Assembly (NCBI GenBank): GCA_012838205.1 | Contig: DUPR01000062.1 | Span: forward strand, 1 to 64,000 | Direction: 5' to 3' | DNA from: Methanobacterium sp. | GTDB lineage: Archaea; Methanobacteriota; Methanobacteria; Methanobacteriales; Methanobacteriaceae | Length of the DNA: 64,000 bases | The notes under the pieces: generated by a model | Told to the model about the DNA's origin: nothing | The model's database searches: none | What the model saw: only the letters and a program-made list of their open reading frames with translations | Shown here: positions 38,188 through 47,689 of the stretch, one piece after another | How the letters are laid out: each line of letters begins with the position of its first letter | How positions within the stretch are numbered: position 1 is the stretch's first letter | Made by a program: the position numbers and the translations under genes

Positions 38188-38880
38188 ATGGTATCCCTTG
38201 AAGATGCAGTTATAGCCCGTTTAGAATATTATGGGGAAAGATTTGAGATTTTAGTAGATCCAGATCTAGCATCTGACTTAAAAAGGGGAGAAGATATTCA
38301 GATTGAAGAGATACTGGCTGTTGAAGAGGTTTTTAAAGATGCTAAGAAGGGGGATAAAGCCTCGGAAGAAGCTATGATTAAGGCTTTTGAGACAACAGAC
38401 CCCTTAGAAGCTGCTGCCACCATAATACGTAAAGGACAGGTGCAACTCACCGCCCAACAACGAAGGGATATGCAAGAGGATAAAAGAAGGATGATCATCG
38501 CAAAAATAGCGCGTGAAGCCATTAATCCTCAAACAAAACTTCCTCACCCTGCAAGAAGGATAGAAATAGCAATGGAAGAAGCTAAAATCAGGGTTGATCC
38601 CTTCAAAAGTGTTGATGAACAAGTAAATATCACATTAAAGGCCATCCGTCGATTAATACCAATAAAACTTGAAAAGGTAAAAGTGGCTATCCGCATCCCT
38701 GGAGAAGACACTGGGAAAGTTTATGGAATTATATCCGAATTTGGCAAAATAACAAAAGAAGAATGGCAACAAGATGGCTCATGGGTGGCAATTGTGGAAA
38801 TTCCTGGTGGTATGCAGGAAAATTTCTATCAAAAACTCTCAGAGATCACCCATGGAAAGGTGGAAACCAAACTTTTATAA
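38188..38880 (+). CDS. Ribosome maturation protein SBDS (Sdo1)
   Basis: 230 aa, archaeal SBDS, which with EF-2-like GTPases helps release anti-association factor aIF6 from 50S subunits. [52 protein letters not shown], and the C-terminal ferredoxin-like domain. Three bases after psmA, so co-transcribed. The location matches the conserved archaeal superoperon. Confidence 0.95.
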   Translation: MVSLEDAVIARLEYYGERFEILVDPDLASDLKRGEDIQIEEILAVEEVFKDAKKGDKASEEAMIKAFETTDPLEAAATIIRKGQVQLTAQQRRDMQEDKRRMIIAKIAREAINPQTKLPHPARRIEIAMEEAKIRVDPFKSVDEQVNITLKAIRRLIPIKLEKVKVAIRIPGEDTGKVYGIISEFGKITKEEWQQDGSWVAIVEIPGGMQENFYQKLSEITHGKVETKLL

Positions 38881-38919
38881 AAAAACTTCTTTTTTAAGCC
38901 TGTAATTAGGAGGCAAAAC

Positions 38920-39651
38920 GTGTTACTAATAGAAGATAAACAAATTGTAGTTCCAGGTGAAATACTGGCAGAAGGGGATTTTCATTCAGGTAGAGGCACT
39001 TTTAAAGATGCAGACAAAGTCTGTTCTTCCCTAGTTGGTTTGGTTGCTGTTCGGGACAAAAAAATAAGCGTAATACCCTTACAGAGCAAATACATTCCCA
39101 AAAGAGGAGATGTGGTCATTGGTAAAATCAGTGACATCCGATTTTCCATGTGGAACTTGGACATAAACTCACCCTATTCCGGAATATTACCTGCTGCTGA
39201 AGTTTTTGGTAAGGAAAAAAGAGAACTAAACAAGGCATTTGATGTAGGGGATGTTTTATTCCTAAGAGTAGTGGATGTTGATGAAGTTAAAAAAGTAAAA
39301 CTCGGTCTAAAAGGAAGAGGGCTGGGTAAATTCCGTGGCGGAATCCTAATACACATAACCCCCACCAAGGTGCCCCGACTTATAGGTAAAAAAGGGTCAA
39401 TGATCAACATGATCAAAGACCAGACCAAATGTGAAGTTGTAGTTGGTCAAAATGGTGTTGTCTGGGTTAAAGGAAAACCCGAAATGGAAAGGATGGTTCA
39501 AAAAGTTATAAAAACCATCGAAGAAGAAGCACACACCTCCGGCCTTACCGATCGGATAAAAAACATGTTGTTGGAACTTCTCGGGGAAAACACAGAAAAA
39601 ACTGATAAAACAAGCAAAGAAGAGGATTTTGAAGAAAAACTCATTCAATAG
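38920..39651 (+). CDS. rrp4: Exosome RNA-binding subunit Rrp4
   Basis: Cap subunit of the archaeal exosome, with N-terminal, S1 and KH domains. 243 aa: [20 protein letters not shown]1 part with [22 protein letters not shown] part with [22 protein letters not shown] start after AGGAGGCAAAAC. Acidic Lys/Glu-rich tail. The ribosome site of rrp41 overlaps its stop. Confidence 0.95.
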   Translation: MLLIEDKQIVVPGEILAEGDFHSGRGTFKDADKVCSSLVGLVAVRDKKISVIPLQSKYIPKRGDVVIGKISDIRFSMWNLDINSPYSGILPAAEVFGKEKRELNKAFDVGDVLFLRVVDVDEVKKVKLGLKGRGLGKFRGGILIHITPTKVPRLIGKKGSMINMIKDQTKCEVVVGQNGVVWVKGKPEMERMVQKVIKTIEEEAHTSGLTDRIKNMLLELLGENTEKTDKTSKEEDFEEKLIQ

Positions 39652-40402
39652 GGGTGATATTATTTTAACCAGTAAATTAATAGGAAACAGTAATAAAGGA
39701 AGTTTAATTACTTCTGGAACTAAAAAGAGGCCTGATGGAAGAGCATTCGATGAAATGAGGCCTTTGAAGATAGAAGCTGGTGTGCTAGAAAGGGCGGATG
39801 GCTCAGCATATTTGGAAATAGGGGATAATAAGGTTCTAGCAGCTGTTTATGGGCCAAGAGAGTTACATGTACGCCGTCTTTTAAAACCTAACATGGCTAT
39901 CCTACGATGCAGATATAATATGGCACCATTTTCAGTGGAAGACCGTAAAAGACCTGGACCAGACCGAAGATCTGTGGAAATATCCAAAATCACTACTGAA
40001 GCTCTTAACCCCTCTGTTTTCCTTGAAAAATTCCCAAGATCCACCATAGACATTTTTATCGAAGTACTGCAAGCTGAAGGAGGTACCAGATGCGCTGGTA
40101 TTACAGCAGCATCAGTAGCTTTGGCTGATGCTGGCATACCCATGAAAGACATGGTAGCAGCGTGTGCCGCTGGTAAATCTGACGGACAAGTCATAATGGA
40201 CCTTTCAGAATGGGAAGATAAAGAAGGAGAAGCTGACCTTCCAATAGCCTTGATGCCTAGAACAGGAGATATAACATTACTACAGATGGATGGACACCTC
40301 ACATCAGACGAATTCCAAGAAGCACTTGATCTAGCTATAAAAGGATGTCAGATCATCAGTGAAGAACAGAAAAATGCCATCAAGAATAGGTACGGTGATT
40401 AA
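39629..40402 (+). CDS. rrp41: Exosome catalytic subunit Rrp41
   Basis: Phosphorolytic 3'-5' exoribonuclease subunit, forms the hexameric ring with Rrp42. RNase PH fold: [45 protein letters not shown], the catalytic [17 protein letters not shown], and [12 protein letters not shown]. The start is unclear. The open frame begins at TTG 39629 inside rrp4, but the best SD, GGGGTGAT at 39651-39658, is followed by ATT ATT TTA with no ATG, GTG or TTG at the proper distance. Family members start closer to KRPDGR, so initiation may be at a near-cognate codon. Confidence 0.93.
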   Translation: MKKNSFNRGDIILTSKLIGNSNKGSLITSGTKKRPDGRAFDEMRPLKIEAGVLERADGSAYLEIGDNKVLAAVYGPRELHVRRLLKPNMAILRCRYNMAPFSVEDRKRPGPDRRSVEISKITTEALNPSVFLEKFPRSTIDIFIEVLQAEGGTRCAGITAASVALADAGIPMKDMVAACAAGKSDGQVIMDLSEWEDKEGEADLPIALMPRTGDITLLQMDGHLTSDEFQEALDLAIKGCQIISEEQKNAIKNRYGD

Positions 40403-40403
40403 A

Positions 40404-41204
40404 ATGGTGCAGAGTATAGTTCCACAGATAATAAAAGAAAGTGTGGTTAATCTTATACAAAAAGGAGAAAGAGCAGATGGAAGAGGATTGGACCAGTACC
40501 GTGAAATAAGTCTGGAAACTGGTATAATAAAAAAAGCAGAAGGCTCGGCACGTGTAAAAATTGGCAATACTCAAATTGTAGTGGGAGCTAAACCACAGAT
40601 TGGAGAACCCTTCCCAGACACTCCCAACGTCGGTGTTTTGATAACCAACTCTGAACTTCTTCCAATGGCTGCACCAAACTTTGAAGCAGGACCTCCTAAT
40701 GAAACTTCAGTAGAATTAGCACGTGTCACGGACCGTTGTATAAGGGAAGGAGAAGTACTAGACTTGGAAAAATTGGTAATCATCCCCGGAAAGAAGGCAT
40801 GGATGATCTTCCTAGACCTCCATATAGTGGACTATGACGGCAACCTTATAGATGCTGCAGTCCTGGGTAGTTTAGCCGCCCTATTAAATACTAAAATCCC
40901 AAGTACCACTATTGAAGGAGATGAAGTCGTAATCGATTATGAAAAGATGGTTCCAATTCCAATTAAAGAACAGCCACTCATGTGCACGTTGGCCAAGATC
41001 GGTGGAGAATTGGTAGCTGATCCCTCACTGGAAGAAGACGATGTTCTGGATGCGCGAATATCCGTAGGTTTAAGGGCAGATGGCAGCATATGTGCCATGC
41101 AAAAAGGAGGATCAGCGCCTTTAACACGTGAAGAAATATTAAAGTCCATTGAAATTGCTCAGGAAAAAACCAAAGAACTGAGAAAGTCAATTCCTAAGGC
41201 ATAA
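40404..41204 (+). CDS. rrp42: Exosome non-catalytic ring subunit Rrp42
   Basis: 266 aa. RNase PH fold without the catalytic Asp set of Rrp41: [79 protein letters not shown] 40404 has GGTGAT 4 nt upstream, located over the rrp41 stop; earlier in-frame codons are ignored. Essential for RNA binding in the ring. Confidence 0.95.
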   Translation: MVQSIVPQIIKESVVNLIQKGERADGRGLDQYREISLETGIIKKAEGSARVKIGNTQIVVGAKPQIGEPFPDTPNVGVLITNSELLPMAAPNFEAGPPNETSVELARVTDRCIREGEVLDLEKLVIIPGKKAWMIFLDLHIVDYDGNLIDAAVLGSLAALLNTKIPSTTIEGDEVVIDYEKMVPIPIKEQPLMCTLAKIGGELVADPSLEEDDVLDARISVGLRADGSICAMQKGGSAPLTREEILKSIEIAQEKTKELRKSIPKA

Positions 41205-41315
41205 GGTAAGTGAGTGTTTTTTATAAAGAAACACAACTGGTATTAGAGCGTATAATCATTCTAATTCCACCTGAACCTCGTAGAACAAGTTAACAAAATT
41301 AATAAGGTGATAATT

Positions 41316-41585
41316 ATGGCAAGAACAAACAAAGTAGGTGTTACCGGGAGATTTGGTCCCAGATACGGTAGGAAAGCAAAGAGAACCGTGAAAACCATTG
41401 AAGAAAACATGAAAAAGAACCACACTTGCCCACAGTGTGATCGACCTGGAGTTAAAAGGGTTGCTGCAGGAATATGGAAATGCCGAAAATGTGGTGCAGT
41501 CTTCACTGGCGGAGCATACCTACCAAACACTCCCATGGGCAAAACTGCCTCAAGAAATATAAAAAGGATTGTTGGAGGTTTATAA
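41316..41585 (+). CDS. rpl37ae: 50S ribosomal protein L37Ae
   Basis: About 89 aa. [20 protein letters not shown], zinc finger with CPQC and CRKC pairs ([20 protein letters not shown] then [11 protein letters not shown]). ATG 41316, after GGTGATAATT. It is followed by rpoP with the TTG start two bases from the stop region. Confidence 0.96.
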   Translation: MARTNKVGVTGRFGPRYGRKAKRTVKTIEENMKKNHTCPQCDRPGVKRVAAGIWKCRKCGAVFTGGAYLPNTPMGKTASRNIKRIVGGL

Positions 41586-41717
41586 TTGTACAAATGTGCC
41601 AAATGTGATACACTTGTAGACATTAGAGGATACACAGAATCTAAATGTCCCAGTTGCCGCTACCGAATACTCTTCAAAGAAGTTCCTGAGGTTCGGCGAG
41701 TTGTTAAAGCCCGTTAG
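41586..41717 (+). CDS. rpoP: RNA polymerase subunit P (Rpo12)
   Basis: 43 aa only. TTG start immediately after the L37Ae stop, with GGAGGT nine bases ahead. Sequence [14 protein letters not shown] then [13 protein letters not shown] carries the two CxxC pairs of the zinc ribbon of archaeal Rpo12/eukaryotic Rpb12. It lies in the conserved position between L37Ae and the Brix gene. Easily missed because of its size and start codon. Confidence 0.95.
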   Translation: MYKCAKCDTLVDIRGYTESKCPSCRYRILFKEVPEVRRVVKAR

Positions 41718-41798
41718 ACTCGTTGTTCTGATATATTACGGATGTCAAGATATATTTGGTTTTAAATAAATCTTAAATTCCAATAAAATATTAGATTT

Positions 41799-42326
41799 AT
41801 GTTAGTAACCACTTCCCGAAAGCCATCCCAAAGAACAAGAACATTTTGCCGCGGATTAGAACGAGTATCAAAAACACGTTGTGTTAACCGGGGAAAAATG
41901 AGTCTTCGAGATGTCTTTTTAAAATCCCGTGAATTAGGAACTAATCTGGTTGCGGTGATATCGGAAAAAAATGGAAATCCCAATGGGATGGAAATATATG
42001 AGGATGGTGTGCTATTCGCTACACTTAAACTAGCTGCAGATCTCTCCCTTCCTAAAGGAAGGATTAAAAAGGACGAAACACGTCTTCGATGTGAAGTGGA
42101 TGAATTAAAAGGTCTTGCATCTAAGATATTTGAAATTCCATTGGAAAATTCCGAAGAATCAAAATGCAATTTTTTGTGGATCAAAACTCACCAAAGGAAA
42201 TCAACTCCAGTGATGGAGTTCTTTGATAGGGATGGTAAGCCCACCATGCCACGCATCCACATATACGAGTGTAAATTACATGATGAAGCAGACGAAAACA
42301 CTAAAACAAGTCGAAGCTCAGATTGA
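41799..42326 (+). CDS. Brix-domain ribosome biogenesis protein
   Basis: 175 aa, archaeal single Brix/IMP4 domain: LVTTSRKPSQRTRTFCRGLE, RCVNRGKMSLRDVFLKSREL, LVAVISEKNGNPNGMEIYED. Presumed rRNA-binding factor in ribosomal subunit assembly, cytoplasm. ATG 41799. Its last 47 bp overlap the start of the Pcc1 gene in another frame. Confidence 0.93.
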   Translation: MLVTTSRKPSQRTRTFCRGLERVSKTRCVNRGKMSLRDVFLKSRELGTNLVAVISEKNGNPNGMEIYEDGVLFATLKLAADLSLPKGRIKKDETRLRCEVDELKGLASKIFEIPLENSEESKCNFLWIKTHQRKSTPVMEFFDRDGKPTMPRIHIYECKLHDEADENTKTSRSSD

Positions 42327-42549
42327 AATTGAATTTGACTCTAAAAAAGAAGCTGAAATTGTTTTAACTGCTATAAAACCAGAAATTAGTGATTCACCCT
42401 CAAGTAGAACCATTACTGAAGTTAAATCTATAGATAAGATTTTAAACATCGATATCAAGGCACAAGATTCTCCTTCCTTTAGAGCAGCACTTAATTCTTA
42501 CTTCCGGTGGATTATGCTCTCACAGGAAGTTTTCAAATTGAGTAAATAA
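42280..42549 (+). CDS. pcc1: KEOPS complex subunit Pcc1
   Basis: About 89 aa. KQVEAQIEIEFDSKKEAEIV, then SPSSRTITEVKSIDKILNID, and SFRAALNSYFRWIMLSQEV match Pcc1, the dimerising subunit of the KEOPS complex that makes t6A37 of tRNAs. Start at ATG 42280 or 42283 (two ATG in a row) within the Brix gene; the upstream extension is out of family. The position between Brix and prefoldin is conserved. Confidence 0.9.
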   Translation: MMKQTKTLKQVEAQIEIEFDSKKEAEIVLTAIKPEISDSPSSRTITEVKSIDKILNIDIKAQDSPSFRAALNSYFRWIMLSQEVFKLSK

Positions 42550-42615
42550 CCATTCACATGAATTTGAATTAAAAAAAATTTACTGACATTACGATTAGAA
42601 TATGAGGTGACAAAT

Positions 42616-42972
42616 ATGGAAATGCCCCAAAACATTCAACATCAACTAGCCCAGTTCCAACAAATGCAACAACAAGCACAAGCAATAACCATGCAGAAAC
42701 AGAGTGTGGATTTGCAGATAAGAGAAACAGAAAAAGCCCTTGAAGAATTGGAAAAAGTAGAAGAAAATGCCGAAGTTTACAAAACTGCAGGAAATTTACT
42801 TATTAAGATGGGTAAAGTTGAACTAACTGAAGAATTGACCGAAAAACTTGAAACCCTGAAACTCCGGGAAAAAACAGTAGCCCGACAAGAAGAAAGGGTC
42901 ATGTCACGTTTAAAGGAAATGCAGGAATCTTTACAGGAAGCAATGCAAATGCAGCCTGGTATGGGAAACTAA
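42616..42972 (+). CDS. pfdB: Prefoldin beta subunit
   Basis: 118 aa, two coiled-coil arms around a small beta hairpin: [20 protein letters not shown], then [20 protein letters not shown] and a second helix. Jellyfish-like hexamer with alpha subunits that hands unfolded proteins to the thermosome. ATG 42616 after GAGGTGACAAAT; the GTG at 42607 belongs to the SD. Met/Gln-rich C-terminus. Confidence 0.95.
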   Translation: MEMPQNIQHQLAQFQQMQQQAQAITMQKQSVDLQIRETEKALEELEKVEENAEVYKTAGNLLIKMGKVELTEELTEKLETLKLREKTVARQEERVMSRLKEMQESLQEAMQMQPGMGN

Positions 42973-43041
42973 ATTTGGTTCCTGTACCCTTAAATTTCCT
43001 ATAGTTTATTCCTATTTCCCAAGGGTGAAGAGGTTAAAATT

Positions 43042-43299
43042 TTGAAGAAATTAACTGATTCTGAAATGGAGAGCCTCTCTGAAGCTGCGGCAGTAGCCGC
43101 AGAAAACCACATTTTTTCTAAGGTATCCAAGAAAGAAGTACTTGACCTAGAATTAAGAGTCGAATTCAACCAAGACAATGGTCTTGATGTTGATGTAGAA
43201 GTTGAACTCTTGCTGGATGAGCTTTGTACTGCAGAAGGAAACTTGGCTGATGAAGCAGCCCAAGTAGCTTTGGATGAAATTGATAAACAGCTCGAATAA
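43042..43299 (+). CDS. DUF3194 family protein
   Basis: 85 aa, acidic, small alpha/beta protein: [43 protein letters not shown] start after AGAGGTTAAAATT. DUF3194 genes regularly follow prefoldin beta in methanogens and related archaea, which supports the assignment; function unknown. It ends the superoperon. Confidence 0.8.
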   Translation: MKKLTDSEMESLSEAAAVAAENHIFSKVSKKEVLDLELRVEFNQDNGLDVDVEVELLLDELCTAEGNLADEAAQVALDEIDKQLE

Positions 43300-43466
43300 C
43301 TATCTAAATATTTTTAAACTCTCTTTTTTATCAAAACACATCATTGCCCATAATCCAATGTAAACAAGTTAATCTACGATTTTCCATGTTTTCGTTGGTA
43401 ATAATCACCGAAAAAATTATGAGTGGAACATCAACTGTTTATATAATGGAAAAAAATCTCTCGAAA

Positions 43467-44150
43467 TCACATTTTCTTATGAGTACTAACCTTAACCTCA
43501 TCATCCATTTTTAAATTATTTTTATATTCTACCAGTTCAATTTTGCAACCTGGTCCAATAGTGACATTGTTTCCTCTTACGGTTTTGGCAATAGTATTTT
43601 CAAGGTATACGTTGTCTCCTTCAATTAAATTACATGATAGCTCATTTTTACCTTCTGCAATTATCATGTTTTTTATTCCTAATAAACTCAGTTTACTGTT
43701 CCTGGTTATTCTTATTTCGGATCCACCTATTTCATTTACTTCACTGGGCCAGTACAAGTTCATTTTCATCGTGTCTGCGTTGATCATTCCATCAACTATA
43801 AAACCTCCTTCTATGTTGAGAATTTCGGCATTTAAGTTGCCACCAGTCATGATACTGCCTTGTATTTCGGCTTCATCGGCACATAACTCATCACCAACTT
43901 CGATTTCACCCTGAACTTTCAATTTTCGGGAGTTTAAATAGCCATCAACAATCGTTTCACCCTTTATACTCACATAATTGGTTGTTTTCACATTACCATC
44001 CAGATTGCCTTCTCCGTAAATTTTTAGGCTATAACATTTCACATTTCCACGGATTATGCCTTCACCCATTATGCTTATTTTGTCAAATGTTCCACCGTTT
44101 GAAATTCCTGAACCGTAGATTTTTAGGTCATTTCTTTCATTATTTCTCAT
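43467..44150 (-). CDS. Bactofilin-like polymer-forming protein (copy 1)
   Basis: 227 aa with a right-handed beta-helix of short imperfect repeats (IYGSGISNGGTFDKISIMGE, IRGNVKCYSLKIYGEGNLDG, SIKGETIVDGYLNSRKLKVQ). This is the bactofilin or YhbE/YhbF type that self-assembles into filaments. No signal or membrane segment, so cytoplasmic. AGGAGGATTATC precedes the ATG. Last gene of the minus-strand module after the ABC-2 permease. It is a close paralogue of the protein at 46249 and shares the ending motif GPGCxIxLVEYKNxxKM. In Bacillus such proteins co-occur with YhbD. Confidence 0.85.
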   Translation of the reverse strand: MRNNERNDLKIYGSGISNGGTFDKISIMGEGIIRGNVKCYSLKIYGEGNLDGNVKTTNYVSIKGETIVDGYLNSRKLKVQGEIEVGDELCADEAEIQGSIMTGGNLNAEILNIEGGFIVDGMINADTMKMNLYWPSEVNEIGGSEIRITRNSKLSLLGIKNMIIAEGKNELSCNLIEGDNVYLENTIAKTVRGNNVTIGPGCKIELVEYKNNLKMDDEVKVSTHKKM

Positions 44151-44215
44151 GATAATCCTCCTATTATCTTGAAACTTATTGGATTATACTTATGTCCTGT
44201 TAAAAGCATTTTTTT

Positions 44216-45304
44216 TTAATCCTCTTTCCAGTTGAATGTAGCTGCTCCTAAACCAAAGAGTACCATCCCAATAACGGCAATTATGGCCAAGTCAGTTGCT
44301 GCATCCCCACTATTTCCAGTTATCATGGAACTCCTAAGACCATCACAAAGGTAGGTTAAAGGGGATATTTTGGCAAGGTACTGCAGGAACCAAGGCATGT
44401 TTTCCACGGGTATAAAGGTTCCTGAGACAAACATCAATGGGAAAGTGATGACACCTACAGCGTTCATGGCTGATTCCTCATTTTTTACAAAATTGGCAAC
44501 AAGAATTCCAAATCCTGCAAAAAGTGCAGTTCCAATGATTACTAGTAGTAAACTCACCACATTAATTTGGGGGTTTATATTAAATGCTAAAGATGCTAAA
44601 AATAGGGACACAGCCAGTGATAAAATCACCAGGACCGTCCAAGTGATAATTCTGGATGCAATCCATTCTTTACTGGTTAAAGGTGTTGTTGAAAGTTTCT
44701 TGAACACTCCAATACTACGTAACCTGGCAACAGTCCCCACAGACATATTTGCCGCAGCAGACATGATGGTAATGGCTAATATTCCTGGAAGCAGAAAGTT
44801 AAAATAATTCATACCAGATGTGACAGCTTCTTGAGAGTTCACAGTGATAACTTCAGAGGCACCTGACCTTTTCATGTTGAAACCATTGGCTACTTGTTGA
44901 ATAACTGAAACAACTGCCATGGATGCTGGTTTGGACTTATCATAAAACACGTTAACCTCTGCATTGGAGCTTCCACTTGATTGTTGGATAACTTGCCCAA
45001 AATTTCCAGGTATAACTAAGTAAGTAGAGATTTTCCCCTCTTTTAACATCTTTTCCAGATCCATATTTGAACCATCTTTAAGATGTAAGGCACCGGTAGA
45101 TCCCAAGGATTGGATAAAAGTATTTGATATGGTTGAACCATCGTTATCCTGATAATATAAGGTAATTGAATCAGATTGACCACCGAATATGTATCCAAAT
45201 AAAAGGAAAAGCACTATTGGAAAGATGAACATCCAGAAAATATTTATCCTGTCCCTAAAGGTCTCTTTTAAACTGTATTTGATATCTGTAGTAATCTTTG
45301 ACAT
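44216..45304 (-). CDS. ABC-2 type exporter permease
   Basis: 362 aa, one N-terminal helix (INIFWMFIFPIVLFLLFGYI), a ~140-residue extracytoplasmic domain, and five C-terminal helices with the ABC-2 signature region LPGILAITIMSAAANMSVGT. Forms the membrane half of the exporter with the ATPase gene, whose stop is directly adjacent to its start; GGAGG lies at that junction. Substrate unknown. Confidence 0.9.
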   Translation of the reverse strand: MSKITTDIKYSLKETFRDRINIFWMFIFPIVLFLLFGYIFGGQSDSITLYYQDNDGSTISNTFIQSLGSTGALHLKDGSNMDLEKMLKEGKISTYLVIPGNFGQVIQQSSGSSNAEVNVFYDKSKPASMAVVSVIQQVANGFNMKRSGASEVITVNSQEAVTSGMNYFNFLLPGILAITIMSAAANMSVGTVARLRSIGVFKKLSTTPLTSKEWIASRIITWTVLVILSLAVSLFLASLAFNINPQINVVSLLLVIIGTALFAGFGILVANFVKNEESAMNAVGVITFPLMFVSGTFIPVENMPWFLQYLAKISPLTYLCDGLRSSMITGNSGDAATDLAIIAVIGMVLFGLGAATFNWKED

Positions 45305-46234
45305 CTATTTTCCTCCATTTGAGAGTTTATTTCCAGTTAAATTCAAAAACACATCTTCAAGAGTTGCTTTTTTAACATAAAGTTCTTCGCACGCAAGTTC
45401 ATCACGATTAACAATTGATAATGCTTGGGACATATATTTCATACCATCTTCTACAGCTAATTTTATCAAAATATCATCCCCCTCAATTTCACAATGGGAA
45501 ACAGCTTCAATAATTTCATTTTTAGCATTTTCGCTGCATTTTCTAATTATGAGGGTGTTACCACCTCCATGGTGGTTGATTAAGTCTTCAGGTGTTCCTT
45601 CTGCAATTATCTGCCCATTATGTAGTACGCTCACTCGGTCTGCCAGGAAATGGGCCTCATCCATGTAATGGGTTGTAAGAAAGACAGTTTTACCATTTCT
45701 TTTTAATTCTTTAATGGCTTTCCACACATCTCGTCTGGCTTTGGGGTCAAGACCAGTGGTGGGCTCATCAAGAAAAACTATTTCAGGATGGTTAACTAGT
45801 GCAATGGCGATCCCCACCCTTTGTTTCAGACCTCCGGAAAGATCTTTAAACAGTGTATCTTTTTTTTTAGTTAAACTCAACATTTCAATGAGTGTATCTA
45901 TATCCACATGGGTGGGGTACATTTTAGCAAAATAATCGATGTTCTCATAGACAGTCAACCATTCAAAAGCATTAAAATCCTGTGGAAGCACACCAATCTT
46001 CTTTTTAACTTCCTTTTCTTTCTTTTTTATATCTAATCCCAGAATTTTAATGGTTCCTGTTGTCAAGTTTTTAAGACATTCCATTATTTCAACGGTTGTG
46101 GTTTTCCCTGCACCATTAGGACCTAAAAAGGCAAATATCTCTCCTTTCTTGATGTTGAAAGATATATCATTTACTGCAATAAAATCTCCATATTTTTTCA
46201 GCAATGATTTAACTTCAATCACATTGTCTGTCAT
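45305..46234 (-). CDS. ABC exporter ATP-binding protein
   Basis: About 309 aa. Walker A GPNGAGKTT, Q-loop LPQDFN, signature LSGGLKQR, Walker B IVFLDEPTTGLD, and H-loop TTHYMDEA. C-terminal ~80 residues of the DrrA type. ATG 46234 with GGTGA 5 nt upstream; the TTG at 46252 is not needed. Coupled to the permease. Placed between two bactofilin-like genes, an unusual arrangement. Confidence 0.93.
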   Translation of the reverse strand: MTDNVIEVKSLLKKYGDFIAVNDISFNIKKGEIFAFLGPNGAGKTTTVEIMECLKNLTTGTIKILGLDIKKKEKEVKKKIGVLPQDFNAFEWLTVYENIDYFAKMYPTHVDIDTLIEMLSLTKKKDTLFKDLSGGLKQRVGIAIALVNHPEIVFLDEPTTGLDPKARRDVWKAIKELKRNGKTVFLTTHYMDEAHFLADRVSVLHNGQIIAEGTPEDLINHHGGGNTLIIRKCSENAKNEIIEAVSHCEIEGDDILIKLAVEDGMKYMSQALSIVNRDELACEELYVKKATLEDVFLNLTGNKLSNGGK

Positions 46235-46248
46235 CTTTTTCACCATTA

Positions 46249-46926
46249 TCAAATTTTCTTGTGTTCTGTAACTGCAGAGTCATCATTCATTTTAAAACTG
46301 TTTTTATATTCTACTAGATCTATTCCGCATCCTGGACCCAATTCAATTGAATCTCCTCTGACAATTTTGGCCTTGGTATTTTCTAAATAAATTTCGTCTC
46401 CTTCAATGGTTTGTGTAATCAGTTCTTTCCCCCCTTCAAATGCAAAGATGATGCTTTTAAGGCTGAATAAATCATATTTTCCTTTTCTTTTAATTGTGAT
46501 CTTTGATCCGCCGATTTCATCTGCTTGGGAAGAGCCATATAAGATGAGTTCTAGTTCATCGGCATTTAAAAGCCCTTCAATTTTAAAACTTCCTCCTATC
46601 TTCAAAGATTCAGCATTGCAATCCTCTTCAATACTGATACTCCCGTAAATTTCAGCATTTTCTGCGGATAAACTCCCTTTAATATCTGTAGCACCATTAA
46701 TTTCCATTTTTTTTGATTCAACAGTTCCGTCAATGGAGCTATTCCCATTGATTTTCATGTGATTTGCGTTAACATTTCCTTTTAAGTTACATTGTCCATT
46801 TATTTTCAGATCTATACAATCCAGATCACCGTCTATCCTTCCACTTCCATTGATATTTACTGAATCGTATTTTCCACCATTAGCACTTCCATGACCATTT
46901 ATTCTTAAATCACTCATGTTTTTCAT
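46249..46926 (-). CDS. Bactofilin-like polymer-forming protein (copy 2)
   Basis: 225-aa beta-helix protein: INGHGSANGGKYDSVNINGS, LKINGQCNLKGNVNANHMKI, repeating approximately every 17-20 residues. Ends with GPGCGIDLVEYKNSFKM. Paralogue of the 43467 protein. Probably cytoplasmic filament former. AGGGG precedes the ATG. It lies 13 bp after the YhbD-like regulator gene and directly before the ATPase, so all belong to one operon. Confidence 0.85.
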   Translation of the reverse strand: MKNMSDLRINGHGSANGGKYDSVNINGSGRIDGDLDCIDLKINGQCNLKGNVNANHMKINGNSSIDGTVESKKMEINGATDIKGSLSAENAEIYGSISIEEDCNAESLKIGGSFKIEGLLNADELELILYGSSQADEIGGSKITIKRKGKYDLFSLKSIIFAFEGGKELITQTIEGDEIYLENTKAKIVRGDSIELGPGCGIDLVEYKNSFKMNDDSAVTEHKKI

Positions 46927-46938
46927 AATAATGCCCCT

Positions 46939-47562
46939 TTATATTATCTTGATTTTCAATTCCTCGATTAAGTCGGTTATATTTATTTTTGCAATGATCT
47001 TTGTATCATTTTCAAAGTAGATCTCAGCCACATTAGAATGTAAACAGCAGCTTGAAATTCCCAGTTTGCGTAAAAAAAGTAACACACAGCTTTTCGCCTT
47101 AAATTTGGAATAATATTTTTCTAATATTTCCAATATCATATTTCCTTCTTCATAATTGATTTTTCCTTCTTCAAAGAGTTTATCTAAGATGTAAAGGAAT
47201 AATATGGTTTCAAACTCATGCTTTTTACTATCGCCCTTTTTGTTTGCGTAAAAATCCAAGGTTGTTTTTGAAACAATGTTATGCTTAATAAGATCTTCTT
47301 TTCCCAGTGAAATTTCCATCAAATTAGGGGATAACATATTTGCTAAGTTGTCTAAGGAAATATCTCCTTTCATATTCTTTATTTTCTCTATACGATCGAT
47401 TATTTTCTCCTTTGGAAAAAATGTTTCCTGGCCGGTGTAAGTAGATTTCCGGATAAACCATTCCTCAGGAATTAAATTTTTCCTTTTCCAACGATAAAGC
47501 TGGCCATAGGAAATTTGGGTTAATTCTAGTAATTCTTTTTTGGAAATCAACTCGTTTTCCAT
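46939..47562 (-). CDS. YhbD-family MerR-like regulator
   Basis: About 207 aa. N-terminal HTH ISKKELLELTQISYGQLYRW with KRKNLIPEEWFIRKS and the following ETFFPKEKIIDRIEKIKNMK matches the YhbD-type DNA-binding domain found beside YhbE/YhbF in Bacillus. The C-terminal ~110 residues are not recognised. ATG 47562 with GGTGGT 4 nt upstream; ATG 47574 overlaps it. First gene of the module, divergent from the ArsR gene. A perfect palindrome lies just upstream (47584-47603). Confidence 0.82.
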   Translation of the reverse strand: MENELISKKELLELTQISYGQLYRWKRKNLIPEEWFIRKSTYTGQETFFPKEKIIDRIEKIKNMKGDISLDNLANMLSPNLMEISLGKEDLIKHNIVSKTTLDFYANKKGDSKKHEFETILFLYILDKLFEEGKINYEEGNMILEILEKYYSKFKAKSCVLLFLRKLGISSCCLHSNVAEIYFENDTKIIAKINITDLIEELKIKII

Positions 47563-47583
47563 GTTTACCACCATATTTTTTAT

Positions 47584-47603
47584 CGTAACAAAACACTGTT
47601 ACG
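47584..47603. promoter_or_regulatory. Palindrome CGTAACA-N6-TGTTACG upstream of the YhbD-like gene
   Basis: Perfect 7-bp arms with spacer AAACAC. It lies 22-41 bp before ATG 47562 and downstream of a minus-strand TATA-like TTTAAATATAAGTAAT (47611-47630 region). It would therefore cover the transcription start. Likely operator of the module, possibly bound by the YhbD-like protein itself. Confidence 0.7.
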
Positions 47604-47654
47604 TACTTAATATTACTTATATTTAAATCTATCTATAAATGACCCGCAAAGCAA

Positions 47655-47682
47655 AAGTATATAAGTATATTCTTATATACTT
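47655..47682. promoter_or_regulatory. ArsR operator over the TATA box
   Basis: Perfect 11-bp inverted repeat AAGTATATAAG-TATATT-CTTATATACTT, 8 bp before the ArsR-family ATG. It includes the only TATA-like element at the right distance, so repressor binding would block TBP. Typical ArsR-family autoregulatory site. Confidence 0.8.
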
Positions 47683-47689
47683 ATAATCC

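Noticed and set aside
39847..40302. 151-aa minus-strand frame
   Set aside because: Antisense to rrp41, which has full family motifs; shadow.
44370..44807. 145-aa plus-strand frame
   Set aside because: Antisense to the ABC-2 permease; no ribosome site or domain.
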